NCBI RefSeq assembly: GCF_019192965.1
Contig: NZ_JAHTKU010000005.1
Coordinates: 62,001-126,000, forward strand
DNA from: Nocardioides daeguensis
GTDB taxonomy: Bacteria > Actinomycetota > Actinomycetes > Propionibacteriales > Nocardioidaceae
Direction of reading: 5' to 3'
Length of the DNA stretch: 64,000 nucleotides
The notes under the pieces are model-generated. The model did no database searches, was not told the DNA's origin, and saw nothing but the letters and a program-made list of their open reading frames with translations. Shown here piece by piece: positions 57,447 to 64,000 of the stretch (the first letter of the stretch is position 1; each line of letters begins with the position of its first letter). The position numbers and the translations under genes are program-made.

Positions 57447-58955
57447 TCACGCGAGCAGTGCGTTGACCGACTTCTGCTCGGTGTAGGCGTCGATCGCGGA
57501 GGCACCGAGCTCGCGACCCCAGCCGGACTGCTTGTAGCCGCCGAACGGCATCGCGGCGTCGAACGCGTTGTGGCAGTTGATCCACACGGTGCCCGCCTTG
57601 ATCTGGCGTGCCGTGCGGTGCGCCTTGGTGACGTCGCGGGTCCACACCGAGGCGGCCAGGCCGTACGGCGTGTCGTTGGCCGCGGCGACGACGCCCTGCT
57701 CGGCGTTGAACGGCGTCGCCACGACGACCGGGCCGAAGATCTCCTCGCGGTAGACGCTGAAGGACGAGTCGACGTCGACGAGGACGGTCGGCTCGACGTA
57801 GTAGCCCGCCTCGCCGTGCCGCCGACCGCCGGTCAGCGCCCGGGCTCCGTCGCGCAGCCCCTGGTCGACGTAGCCGAGGACGCGGTCGAGCTGCGTCTGC
57901 GACACGAGCGGGCCCACCTCGCTGGTGGGGTCGAGACCGGGGCCGAGCTTGCTGGCGGCGGCGACCTCCGCGACCCCCTGGGTGAACTCCTCGAAGATCT
58001 TGTCCTCGACGAGCAGGCGGGTGCCGCTGGTGCACGTCTGGCCGTGGTTGAACAAGAAGCCCGACGCCGTGCCGGGGATGGCGAGGTCGAGGTCCGCGTC
58101 GGCGTACACGACCTGCGGGCTCTTGCCGCCGAGCTCCAGGCTGACCTTCTTCAGGTTGCCCTTGGCCGCGTCGACGACGAGCCTGCCGACCTCGGTCGAC
58201 CCGGTGAAGGCGATCTTGTCGACGTCGTCGTGCGCGGCGAGCGCGGCGCCGGCGTCTCCGTAGCCGGTCACGACGTTGAAGACACCGTCCGGCAGGCCGC
58301 ACTCGGCCATGATCTCCGCGAGGCGCAGCGCGGTGAGCGGGGTGTCCTCGGCCGGCTTGAGCACCACGGTGTTGCCGCAGGTGAGGGCGACCGGGATCTT
58401 GAACGACGCCATGAGGAGCGGGAAGTTCCACGGCACGATGGCGCCGCAGACGCCGACCGGCTCGCGCAGGGTGTAGGCGTGCCACTGCGCGCCGGGCGCC
58501 CACGGGACCGACACCGGGATGGTGCGGCCCTCGATCTTGGTGGCCCAGCCGGCGTAGTACTCGAAGAGCTCGGCGACCCAGGTGATGTCGACGGCCTGCG
58601 CGACGGCGGCGGACTTGCCGTTGTCGAGGGCCTCCAGCTGCGCGAGCTCCTCGGCGTGCTCGTAGATCGCCTCGCCGATGCGGAAGAGCAGGCGCTGACG
58701 CTGGGCCGGCGTCCACAGCGACCATTCACCCTCGAAGGCCTTGCGGGCCGCACGGACCGCACGGTCGACGTCGACCGCCTCGCCGTGTGCGACCTCGGTG
58801 AGCACCTGGCCGGTGGCCGGGTCGCGGGTCTCGAACGTGCGTCCCGACGCGGCGTCGGACCACGCCCCGCCGATGAACAGGCCCTTGGGACTCGACAGCC
58901 ACTCCCGTACCTGGGGCAGCACGTGGGTGTCGGTGGGCACGAGCAGATCGGTCAT
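57447..58955 (-). CDS. Aldehyde dehydrogenase (second, operon with alcohol dehydrogenase)
   Basis: 502 residues from the ATG at 58955, which has GGAGGAAGA upstream; the open frame extends further but without a ribosome site. Catalytic Cys308 in NHGQTCTSGTR, base Glu274 in [21 protein letters not shown]. Phenylacetaldehyde/betaine-aldehyde-like subgroup. Last of four co-oriented genes: alcohol dehydrogenase, MoxR, VWA, then this enzyme, giving alcohol to acid oxidation. A palindrome shared with the alcohol dehydrogenase promoter lies 66 bp upstream, so it can also be driven separately. Confidence 0.94.
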   Translation of the reverse strand: MTDLLVPTDTHVLPQVREWLSSPKGLFIGGAWSDAASGRTFETRDPATGQVLTEVAHGEAVDVDRAVRAARKAFEGEWSLWTPAQRQRLLFRIGEAIYEHAEELAQLEALDNGKSAAVAQAVDITWVAELFEYYAGWATKIEGRTIPVSVPWAPGAQWHAYTLREPVGVCGAIVPWNFPLLMASFKIPVALTCGNTVVLKPAEDTPLTALRLAEIMAECGLPDGVFNVVTGYGDAGAALAAHDDVDKIAFTGSTEVGRLVVDAAKGNLKKVSLELGGKSPQVVYADADLDLAIPGTASGFLFNHGQTCTSGTRLLVEDKIFEEFTQGVAEVAAASKLGPGLDPTSEVGPLVSQTQLDRVLGYVDQGLRDGARALTGGRRHGEAGYYVEPTVLVDVDSSFSVYREEIFGPVVVATPFNAEQGVVAAANDTPYGLAASVWTRDVTKAHRTARQIKAGTVWINCHNAFDAAMPFGGYKQSGWGRELGASAIDAYTEQKSVNALLA

Positions 58956-59020
58956 TCTTCCTCCGTTGGCTTCGACGTGATCCGTGGAGGCGAGCGTGGT
59001 CGGCACTCCGGGTCGGGGGT

Positions 59021-59036
59021 GTTCAGGTTCTGGACA
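59021..59036. promoter_or_regulatory. GTTCAG-N3-CTGGACA palindrome upstream of the second aldehyde dehydrogenase
   Basis: GTTCAGGTTCTGGACA, an imperfect palindrome (GTYCAG-N3-CTGRAC). The same motif occurs at 62071-62086 between the alcohol dehydrogenase and its divergent regulator. It overlaps the VWA gene stop. Confidence 0.6.
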
Positions 59037-60003
59037 TTCCGGCCAGCAACCGGTCGAGCACGACGGGCAGGTCCGCCAGCTCCGCGAGTGACTCGACCCG
59101 GGCGCCTGCCCGGCGGGCGAACCCGCGGGCCTCCTCGTCGTCGCTCGCGGGGGCGATGACCAGCAGCTCGTCGAGGGCTCGGGCCGCGGCGATCGGGTCG
59201 ACGTCGTCGGTCACCCGACAGTCGGACAGCAGCACCGTGATCCGGCGCCGGGCGCGGGCGGACGCGAGCTGCTCGCGGGCGGCCCGCAGCGCCGCGTCGA
59301 GCGAGGTCATGCCGTGACCGCGCAGACCGAGCACCCGTTCGACGGTGCGCCGCGGATGCGTCGGAGAGGCCAGGCCGACGACGACCTCGGCGCGCCGGTC
59401 GAACGCGACGACGCAGAGCTCGCCGCCAGACTCCGCGACCCGCAGGGCACACGCGGCTGCGGCCATCGCAGCCGTCGCCAGGCGTTCGCCGTCCATCGAC
59501 CCGGATCGGTCCACCAGCAGGCACAGGGCCGTGGACGGCCGTTGCCAGACCACCGAGGTCAGCTCGTCCAGCGCGGGCGGCCGGCCCTCGGCCCGGGCGA
59601 CGGCGACCGCCTCCAGCGAGGCGTCGAGGTCGAGGTCGCCGCCGCGGTCGGCACGGACCGGCCGCAACCGGCCCGAGCCGATCCGGCCGCTCGGACCGCT
59701 GCGGGCGCGCTCCACGACCAGCCTCGGCACCAGGGCCTGCACCTTCGCGCGCAGGGCCGGGTCGGTGGCCCGGCTCATCAGGGCCAGGAGCGGCAGCACC
59801 CCGTCCGGGTCCTCGGCGACGGCGGCCTCGACCGCCTCGACGTCGAGCTCGCCGACCTCCGGCGACAGCTCCGCGAACCGCTGGTTCCGGGACAGCTCGT
59901 CGCGGCCGTGGGTACGGTCCGGCCGGCCGCGGCGCGAGGCCTGGGGCTGGTCCGCCGGCGCGGCGGAGGGTGGGGAGCCCGCCTCCGGTGGAGGCGGGCT
60001 CAG
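59023..60003 (-). CDS. VWA-domain protein (CoxE/BchD-like), partner of MoxR
   Basis: The VWA domain has an intact MIDAS: DRSGSMDG, a conserved Thr in GHGMTSLDAAL, and VLLSDCRVTDD. Protein-like sequence runs upstream of the only normal start in frame (GTG at 59799): the segment LSRNQRFAELSPEVGELDVE is typical of this family. That frame is open back to the MoxR stop, where only a CTG (60003, overlapping the TGA) could start it, giving 326 residues. A 12-bp hairpin covers the junction. With MoxR it probably forms a chaperone-like pair acting on a neighbouring enzyme. Confidence 0.82.
   Translation of the reverse strand: MSPPPPEAGSPPSAAPADQPQASRRGRPDRTHGRDELSRNQRFAELSPEVGELDVEAVEAAVAEDPDGVLPLLALMSRATDPALRAKVQALVPRLVVERARSGPSGRIGSGRLRPVRADRGGDLDLDASLEAVAVARAEGRPPALDELTSVVWQRPSTALCLLVDRSGSMDGERLATAAMAAAACALRVAESGGELCVVAFDRRAEVVVGLASPTHPRRTVERVLGLRGHGMTSLDAALRAAREQLASARARRRITVLLSDCRVTDDVDPIAAARALDELLVIAPASDDEEARGFARRAGARVESLAELADLPVVLDRLLAGMSRT
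59975..60001. promoter_or_regulatory. 12-bp perfect hairpin at the MoxR/VWA junction
   Basis: Arms 59975-59986 and 59990-60001 with a 3-base loop, overlapping the MoxR stop codon and the proposed VWA start. It could limit read-through or translation of the VWA gene relative to MoxR. Confidence 0.55.
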
Positions 60004-60881
60004 GCTTCCCCCGAGTCGCTCTCCTCCGCCCCGGGCGGCGGGCCGAAGACCGCGGCGTACAGCTCCTCGATGATCTCCTCGGGGCGACGGGTGGACGACT
60101 CGTCGACCCGGATCCGCCCGCTGAGGGCGACCAGCGCGGCGTCGAGACCGGCCTGCCAGTCGTCCTCCGGCACGCCACGGGCCAGCGCCAGCTGGTGGGT
60201 GATGCCCGCCAGGTCGATCGCACCGCGCACCGACGCCCCCACCCGCAGCTCCTGGTGGCTGCGGGTGGCGCGGACCAGCGCGACCGCCCGGTCCCGCCAG
60301 GCGTCGGAGGGGACGGGCGCCCGGAGCGCGACGATGCGGGACTCCGCCTGCGCCGACTGGTAGCCCATGGCGATCCGGCAGGTCCGGTCGTAGACGGCGC
60401 TCGAGACCCGGGCGGTGCCGACGGCGTCGTACGGGTTCATCGCGGCGACCACCCCGAAGCCCGGGGCCGCACGGACCAGCCCGAGGCGGGGGACGACGAT
60501 CTCCCGCTCCGACATGACCGCGAGCAGGGTGTTGAGGGTCTCCTCGGGCACCCGGTTGAGCTCCTCGACGTAGAGCAGGCCGCCCTCGCGCATCGCGGTG
60601 ACCAGCGGACCGTCGACGAACACCTCGGGCTGGTAGCCGCGGGCCAGGACCAGGGCCGGGTCGAAGTGGCCGACCAGCCGCGCCGGGGTGAGCTCCGCGT
60701 TGCCCTCCACCAGGGCGAAGGACGTCGCGCGGGCCGCGGCGACCCGGCGCAGCAGCGTGGTCTTGCCGGTGCCGGGCGGCCCCTCGAGGACGACGTTGGC
60801 ACCACTGGCCAACGCCGCCTCGAGCAGCTCGGTCTCCCGCTCCCGGTCGACGACCCCGCTCCCGGTGAGCGGGGCGGTCAC
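60000..60881 (-). CDS. MoxR-family AAA+ ATPase linked to alcohol dehydrogenase
   Basis: 293 residues from the GTG at 60881, overlapping the alcohol dehydrogenase stop (GTGA). Walker A GPPGTGKTT near 34-42, Walker B LLYVEELNRVPEETLNTLLA, and the sensor segment VVAAMNPYDAVGTARVS. The CbbQ/NorQ/GvpN-like type. The position between two dehydrogenases and coupled to a VWA protein suggests it matures or reactivates one of them. Confidence 0.93.
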   Translation of the reverse strand: MTAPLTGSGVVDRERETELLEAALASGANVVLEGPPGTGKTTLLRRVAAARATSFALVEGNAELTPARLVGHFDPALVLARGYQPEVFVDGPLVTAMREGGLLYVEELNRVPEETLNTLLAVMSEREIVVPRLGLVRAAPGFGVVAAMNPYDAVGTARVSSAVYDRTCRIAMGYQSAQAESRIVALRAPVPSDAWRDRAVALVRATRSHQELRVGASVRGAIDLAGITHQLALARGVPEDDWQAGLDAALVALSGRIRVDESSTRRPEEIIEELYAAVFGPPPGAEESDSGEA

Positions 60882-61993
60882 GAGTGGTCGTGGACGACGA
60901 CGCCCCGCACGTTCTTGCCCGCGAGCAGGTCGTCGTAGCCCTGGTTGACCTCGTCGAGGGTGTAGGTACGGGTGATGATCTCGTCGAGCTTGAGGTCGCC
61001 GGACTGGTACAGCCCGAGGATCCGCGGGATGTCGACGGTCGGGTTGCAGTCGCCGAAGAGGCTGCCGCGCAGCTCCTTGCGGTAGAGCGTGAGCACCGAG
61101 CCGGGGAGCTGGATGTTGGTCTCCTCCAGCTTGTTCAGCCCGGTCAGGACGACCTTGCCGCCCTTGCCGACCGCGTTGAAGCCCTCGGCCACGATCTCGG
61201 AGGTCATCAGACCGGGGGTGAGGATCGCGGAGTCGGCCATCTGGCCGCGGGTGAGGTTGGTGATCGTCTCCATCGCCAGCTCGGTCGACTCGAAGGCATG
61301 GGTGGCCCCCAGCTCCATCGCCTTCTCCCGCTTGTTGGAGAGCGGGTCGACGGCGATGACGTTCTTGGCTCCGGCGAGCGCGGCACCCTGCACGGCGTTG
61401 ATGCCGATGCCGCCGATGCCGATGACGACCACGGTGTCGCCGGCCTTGGCCTCGGCGGTGTTGACCGCCGCGCCCCAGCCGGTCGGCACGCCGCAGCCCA
61501 CCAGCACGGCCTTCTCCAGCGGCAGGTCGTCGTCGACCTTCACGCACGAGTTCTGGTGGATGACACCGAACTGGCTGAACGTGCCGAGCATGCACATCGC
61601 GCCGTACTGACCGGCGGGCCCGGTGATCGGGAACCGCTCACCGGGGAGGTAGCCCTCGAGGATGGTGGCGCCCATGTCGCAGATCGACTGCTGGCCGTTG
61701 GCGCAGTAGCGGCAGGTGCCACAGTTCGGGATGAACGAGCACACCACGTGGTCCCCCGGCTTGACCCGGGTGACGCCCGGGCCGACCTCCTCGATGATGC
61801 CGGCGCCCTCGTGCCCGAGGACCATCGGGAGCCGGGCCTCGAGGTCGCCGTGGGCGATGTGGACGTCGGAGTGGCACAGGCCGGCATGCGTGTAGCGGAT
61901 CAGCACCTCGCCCTCGCGCGGCTTGTCGAGGGTCAGCTCCTCGATCTCGATCGGCTTGCCGGGCTGGTAGACGACTGCGGCCTTGGTCTTCAT
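60878..61993 (-). CDS. NDMA-dependent (mycofactocin-linked) alcohol dehydrogenase
   Basis: 371 residues from the ATG at 61993. Zinc-dependent medium-chain dehydrogenase: catalytic-zinc Cys in AGLCHSDVH, GHEGAGIIEEVGPGV, structural zinc CGTCRYCANGQQSIC, and Rossmann motif VIGIGGIGINAVQGAALAGA. The N-terminus MKTKAAVVYQPGKPIEIEEL and overall pattern match the actinobacterial NDMA-dependent family, in which NAD stays bound and mycofactocin serves as external electron acceptor. The presence of an MftF-like gene end at 63.8 kb supports this. Divergent from an AcoR-like regulator. Confidence 0.9.
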   Translation of the reverse strand: MKTKAAVVYQPGKPIEIEELTLDKPREGEVLIRYTHAGLCHSDVHIAHGDLEARLPMVLGHEGAGIIEEVGPGVTRVKPGDHVVCSFIPNCGTCRYCANGQQSICDMGATILEGYLPGERFPITGPAGQYGAMCMLGTFSQFGVIHQNSCVKVDDDLPLEKAVLVGCGVPTGWGAAVNTAEAKAGDTVVVIGIGGIGINAVQGAALAGAKNVIAVDPLSNKREKAMELGATHAFESTELAMETITNLTRGQMADSAILTPGLMTSEIVAEGFNAVGKGGKVVLTGLNKLEETNIQLPGSVLTLYRKELRGSLFGDCNPTVDIPRILGLYQSGDLKLDEIITRTYTLDEVNQGYDDLLAGKNVRGVVVHDHS

Positions 61994-62070
61994 GGATTCT
62001 CCTCGGGTGAGCGCCGGGGCGGCGGCGGACGTGACGCCTGCCACACTCGCAACGCGGCGGCCCGGCGGAT

Positions 62071-62086
62071 GTTCAGAAACTGGACA
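62071..62086. promoter_or_regulatory. GTTCAG-N3-CTGGACA palindrome in the alcohol dehydrogenase/regulator promoter
   Basis: GTTCAGAAACTGGACA, same motif as at 59021-59036, 78 bp ahead of the alcohol dehydrogenase start. Probable binding site of the AcoR-like regulator. Confidence 0.6.
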
Positions 62087-62113
62087 ACCGGGCGCCAACC
62101 CCGCGGCGCATAC

Positions 62114-62129
62114 TGTGACAGCGGTCACG
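62114..62129 (+). promoter_or_regulatory. CRP-type site ahead of the AcoR-like regulator
   Basis: TGTGA-CAGCGG-TCACG, 9 of 10 matches to the TGTGA-N6-TCACA pattern, 25 bp before the GTG start. Third such site in the alcohol/aldehyde region. Confidence 0.55.
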
Positions 62130-62153
62130 ACAACCCCGGGCCGAGGAGAGAGC

Positions 62154-63764
62154 GTGACGACCAGAACCGATGACCTGCGTGCGCCGATCGCGCAGTCGTG
62201 GCAGCGCGCCACGATGGCCGGCCTGACCCCGGGCAACGCCCTCGCCCAGGTCACCTACAGCGAGGTCGACACCTCCGGACCGCTGCTCGGCGCCGCAGCG
62301 GAGGTGCTCGACGAGCTCAACGACCAGCTGCAGGGAACCATGTTCTCGACCCTGTTGGTCGACCGCGAGGGCCGCATCGCCCAACGCTGGTGCGGCGACC
62401 GCGGCGCACGCCGCGCGTTCGACAACCTCGGGCTCGACGTCGGCGCCTCCCTCCTCGAGGAGGTGGTCGGCACGAACGCCTTGGGCACCGTGCTGGAGAC
62501 CCGGACCAGCATCACCATCAACGGCAGCGAGCACTTCGCCGTCCCCCTGCGCCGGTTCAGCTGCTACGGGCACCCGATCTTCCACCCGACCACGCGCCGG
62601 ATCGAGGGGGTCCTCGACATCACCGCGCTGATGGAGGAGGCGAGCCCGCTGCTGCCGCCGCTGGTCGCCCGCGCCGTCGCCGACATCGAGCAGCGGCTGC
62701 TCGACCGCAGCCGGGTGTCCGACAAGCAGCTGCTCGCCGCGTTCCAGGCGGCCGGCACCCGCCGGCGCGCCGTGGTCGCGATCGGCCAGGACCTGTTCAT
62801 GTCCAACCAGGCCGCCTCCGACCTGCTCGGCTCCACCGACGTCGCGCTGCTGCGCATGCTCGTCGGAGAGCTGCACGACAACGCCGACGTCGACCTGACC
62901 CTCGAGTCCGGGCTGGAGGTCCGGGTCGAGGCGAGCCGGGTGGGCGGCGCCCGCGGCGGCGCGCTCCTGCACGTCGAGCCACGACGCGAGCTGCGGGTCG
63001 CGCCCCGCACGTTCCGGCCGGACCTGGCGCACGCCCCGGTCCTGGTGTCCGGGCCGCCCGGCTCAGGGCGCTCGACGCAGGCCCGGCGCAGCAGCGACGT
63101 CCAGCCGATGGCGGTGCTGACCGCCGCAGCCGCGCTGCTCGACGGGGCCGAGGCCTGGGCGAAGAACTTCGGCGCGCTGGTGCGCGCCGGCCAGGGAACC
63201 GTCTGCGTCGACGGCTTCGACCTGCTCCCCGACGACCTGGTCGACCTGGTGGCCTCCCATCTCGCCGAGCGGCGCGCGCCCCGGCTGGTCCTGGTGTGCG
63301 GGCCGCTCGAGGGCCTCACCGGCCGCGCGGCGGCGCTGGCCGGCGAGTGCACCGAGCGGCGCGAGCTGGCCCCGCTGGCCAGCCGGCCGCACGAGCTGCC
63401 CGAGCTGGTCCGCCGGATGCTCGCCGACCTCGGCGCCGACCCGTCGCTGCACTTCACCCCGGGTGCGCTGCGCGCGCTGTCCGCCCAACCGTGGCCCGGC
63501 AACCTGCGCGAGCTGCGCGCGGTCGTCGAGCACGTCGTACGCCACCAGAGCAGCGGGGCCGTCGTGCTCGACCAACTCCCCGAGGCCTACCGGACCCAGG
63601 AGCCGTCGAAGCGACTGGCGCCGATCGAGCACGCCGAGCGGTCCGTGATCGTCGAGGCGCTACGCGAGCACGACGGCAACAAGGTCAAGGCCGCGCAGTC
63701 GCTGGGGATCTCGCGGACCACCCTCTACGCGAAGATGCGGACCCTGCGGATCACGATCTACTGA
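62154..63764 (+). CDS. AcoR-like regulator (GAF, degenerate AAA+, Fis HTH)
   Basis: 536 residues from the GTG at 62154, which has GAGGAGAG upstream. N-terminal GAF sensor (LRAPIAQSWQRATMAGLTPG, EEVVGTNALGTVLETRTS), a shortened AAA+ region with a P-loop-like GPPGSGRST but no GAFTGA sigma-54 contact loop, and a C-terminal Fis HTH (EHDGNKVKAAQSLGISRTTL). Likely activator of the divergent alcohol dehydrogenase operon by a sigma-54-independent route. The GAF part is related to that of the regulator at 54129. Confidence 0.9.
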   Translation: MTTRTDDLRAPIAQSWQRATMAGLTPGNALAQVTYSEVDTSGPLLGAAAEVLDELNDQLQGTMFSTLLVDREGRIAQRWCGDRGARRAFDNLGLDVGASLLEEVVGTNALGTVLETRTSITINGSEHFAVPLRRFSCYGHPIFHPTTRRIEGVLDITALMEEASPLLPPLVARAVADIEQRLLDRSRVSDKQLLAAFQAAGTRRRAVVAIGQDLFMSNQAASDLLGSTDVALLRMLVGELHDNADVDLTLESGLEVRVEASRVGGARGGALLHVEPRRELRVAPRTFRPDLAHAPVLVSGPPGSGRSTQARRSSDVQPMAVLTAAAALLDGAEAWAKNFGALVRAGQGTVCVDGFDLLPDDLVDLVASHLAERRAPRLVLVCGPLEGLTGRAAALAGECTERRELAPLASRPHELPELVRRMLADLGADPSLHFTPGALRALSAQPWPGNLRELRAVVEHVVRHQSSGAVVLDQLPEAYRTQEPSKRLAPIEHAERSVIVEALREHDGNKVKAAQSLGISRTTLYAKMRTLRITIY

Positions 63765-64000
63765 GGGCTGCCGGGCCGCCGCGGCAGCAGGCACCGCACG
63801 CTCCGGCGCCGGATCGCGCCCCACCACAGGCCCCCGCCATAGGCGAGGTCGTCGAGGCGTCGCCCGGCCAGGGCGGTAAGAGGATCGACGCCGGTGCGCT
63901 CGCGCAGGAAGACCGCGAGGTCGACGACGAGGGCGCTCAGCACCGCTCGGCGCACGGTTCGGCTCACCGGCAGCATCAGCAGCGTCGCCGGCCACCAGTG
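63758..64000 (-). CDS. mftF: C-terminal end of a mycofactocin glycosyltransferase-like protein
   Basis: Frame open from the window edge to the stop at 63758, 80 codons visible. The sequence (HWWPATLLMLPVSRTVRRAV, RLDDLAYGGGLWWGAIRRRS, LLPRRPG) fits the C-terminal tail of MftF, which attaches glucose units to mycofactocin. The remaining domain lies outside the window. Assignment is from pattern memory and agrees with the neighbouring NDMA-type alcohol dehydrogenase. It overlaps the regulator stop by 7 bp, convergent. Confidence 0.68.
   Translation of the reverse strand, partial: HWWPATLLMLPVSRTVRRAVLSALVVDLAVFLRERTGVDPLTALAGRRLDDLAYGGGLWWGAIRRRSVRCLLPRRPGSPQ

Noticed and set aside
62154..63764. 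Sigma-54 activator with -24/-12 promoters for the alcohol dehydrogenase
   Set aside because: No GAFTGA loop in the regulator and no convincing GG-N10-GC promoter in the divergent region.

Overview
This looks like a chromosomal segment of a high-GC actinobacterium, most probably a Nocardioides-type member of the Propionibacteriales. The evidence is very high GC with G/C at third codon positions, frequent GTG and TTG starts, dense ATGA/GTGA overlaps, and actinobacterial families: class E and F sortases, ANTAR regulators, DUF5994, the TadA-associated protein, homodimeric AceE and an NDMA-dependent alcohol dehydrogenase. I see no phage, insertion sequence, CRISPR array or rRNA operon. There is one tRNA, Ser(CGA).

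Layout. 1-1.5 kb: the start of a VWA gene, its MoxR ATPase and a small membrane protein. 1.5-6.7 kb: a class E sortase and a 1474-residue repeat-rich LPNTG surface protein, separated by an extreme poly-G/poly-C tract that breaks the sortase frame. 7-9.6 kb: tRNA-Ser, a secreted repeat protein, and a MarR/rhodanese/YceI divergon. 9.6-14.9 kb: a ROK regulator facing a zwf-edd-eda Entner-Doudoroff operon. 14.9-17.5 kb: tadA, its partner gene, two tandem mini-ORFs, a class F sortase and upp. 17.5-21.3 kb: a secreted acidic Ca-binding-type protein and pntAB transhydrogenase. 21.4-25.8 kb: RNA ligase-type phosphodiesterase, VIT-family transporter, two small unknowns, an acyl-CoA dehydrogenase and a lipoprotein. 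25.9-31.2 kb: a large LuxR ATPase regulator, PadR and a DrrAB-type ABC exporter. 31.2-36.3 kb: a cell-wall peptidase pair and an MMPL exporter divergent from its TetR regulator. 36.3-42 kb: a sirtuin, a glycosyltransferase remnant, a three-gene ESX-like secreted/lipoprotein operon, and an amine oxidase-cupin pair. 42-47.6 kb: three DUF5994 genes, a desaturase, two GAF-ANTAR proteins and an atypical receiver regulator. 47.7-54 kb: lipoate ligase, LysR, pyruvate dehydrogenase E1 and E2, and adk. 54-64 kb: an alcohol/aldehyde oxidation region.

The last 10 kb is the most coherent system. A GAF regulator drives an ExaC-like aldehyde dehydrogenase with its DUF779 partner. Further on, an AcoR-like regulator faces an operon of NDMA-type alcohol dehydrogenase, MoxR ATPase, VWA protein and a second aldehyde dehydrogenase. 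The window ends in what looks like the C-terminus of the mycofactocin glycosyltransferase MftF, which would supply the cofactor system for that alcohol dehydrogenase. Shared palindromes recur in these promoters. The MoxR-VWA pair between the two dehydrogenases is the best candidate here for an undescribed activation or maturation module.
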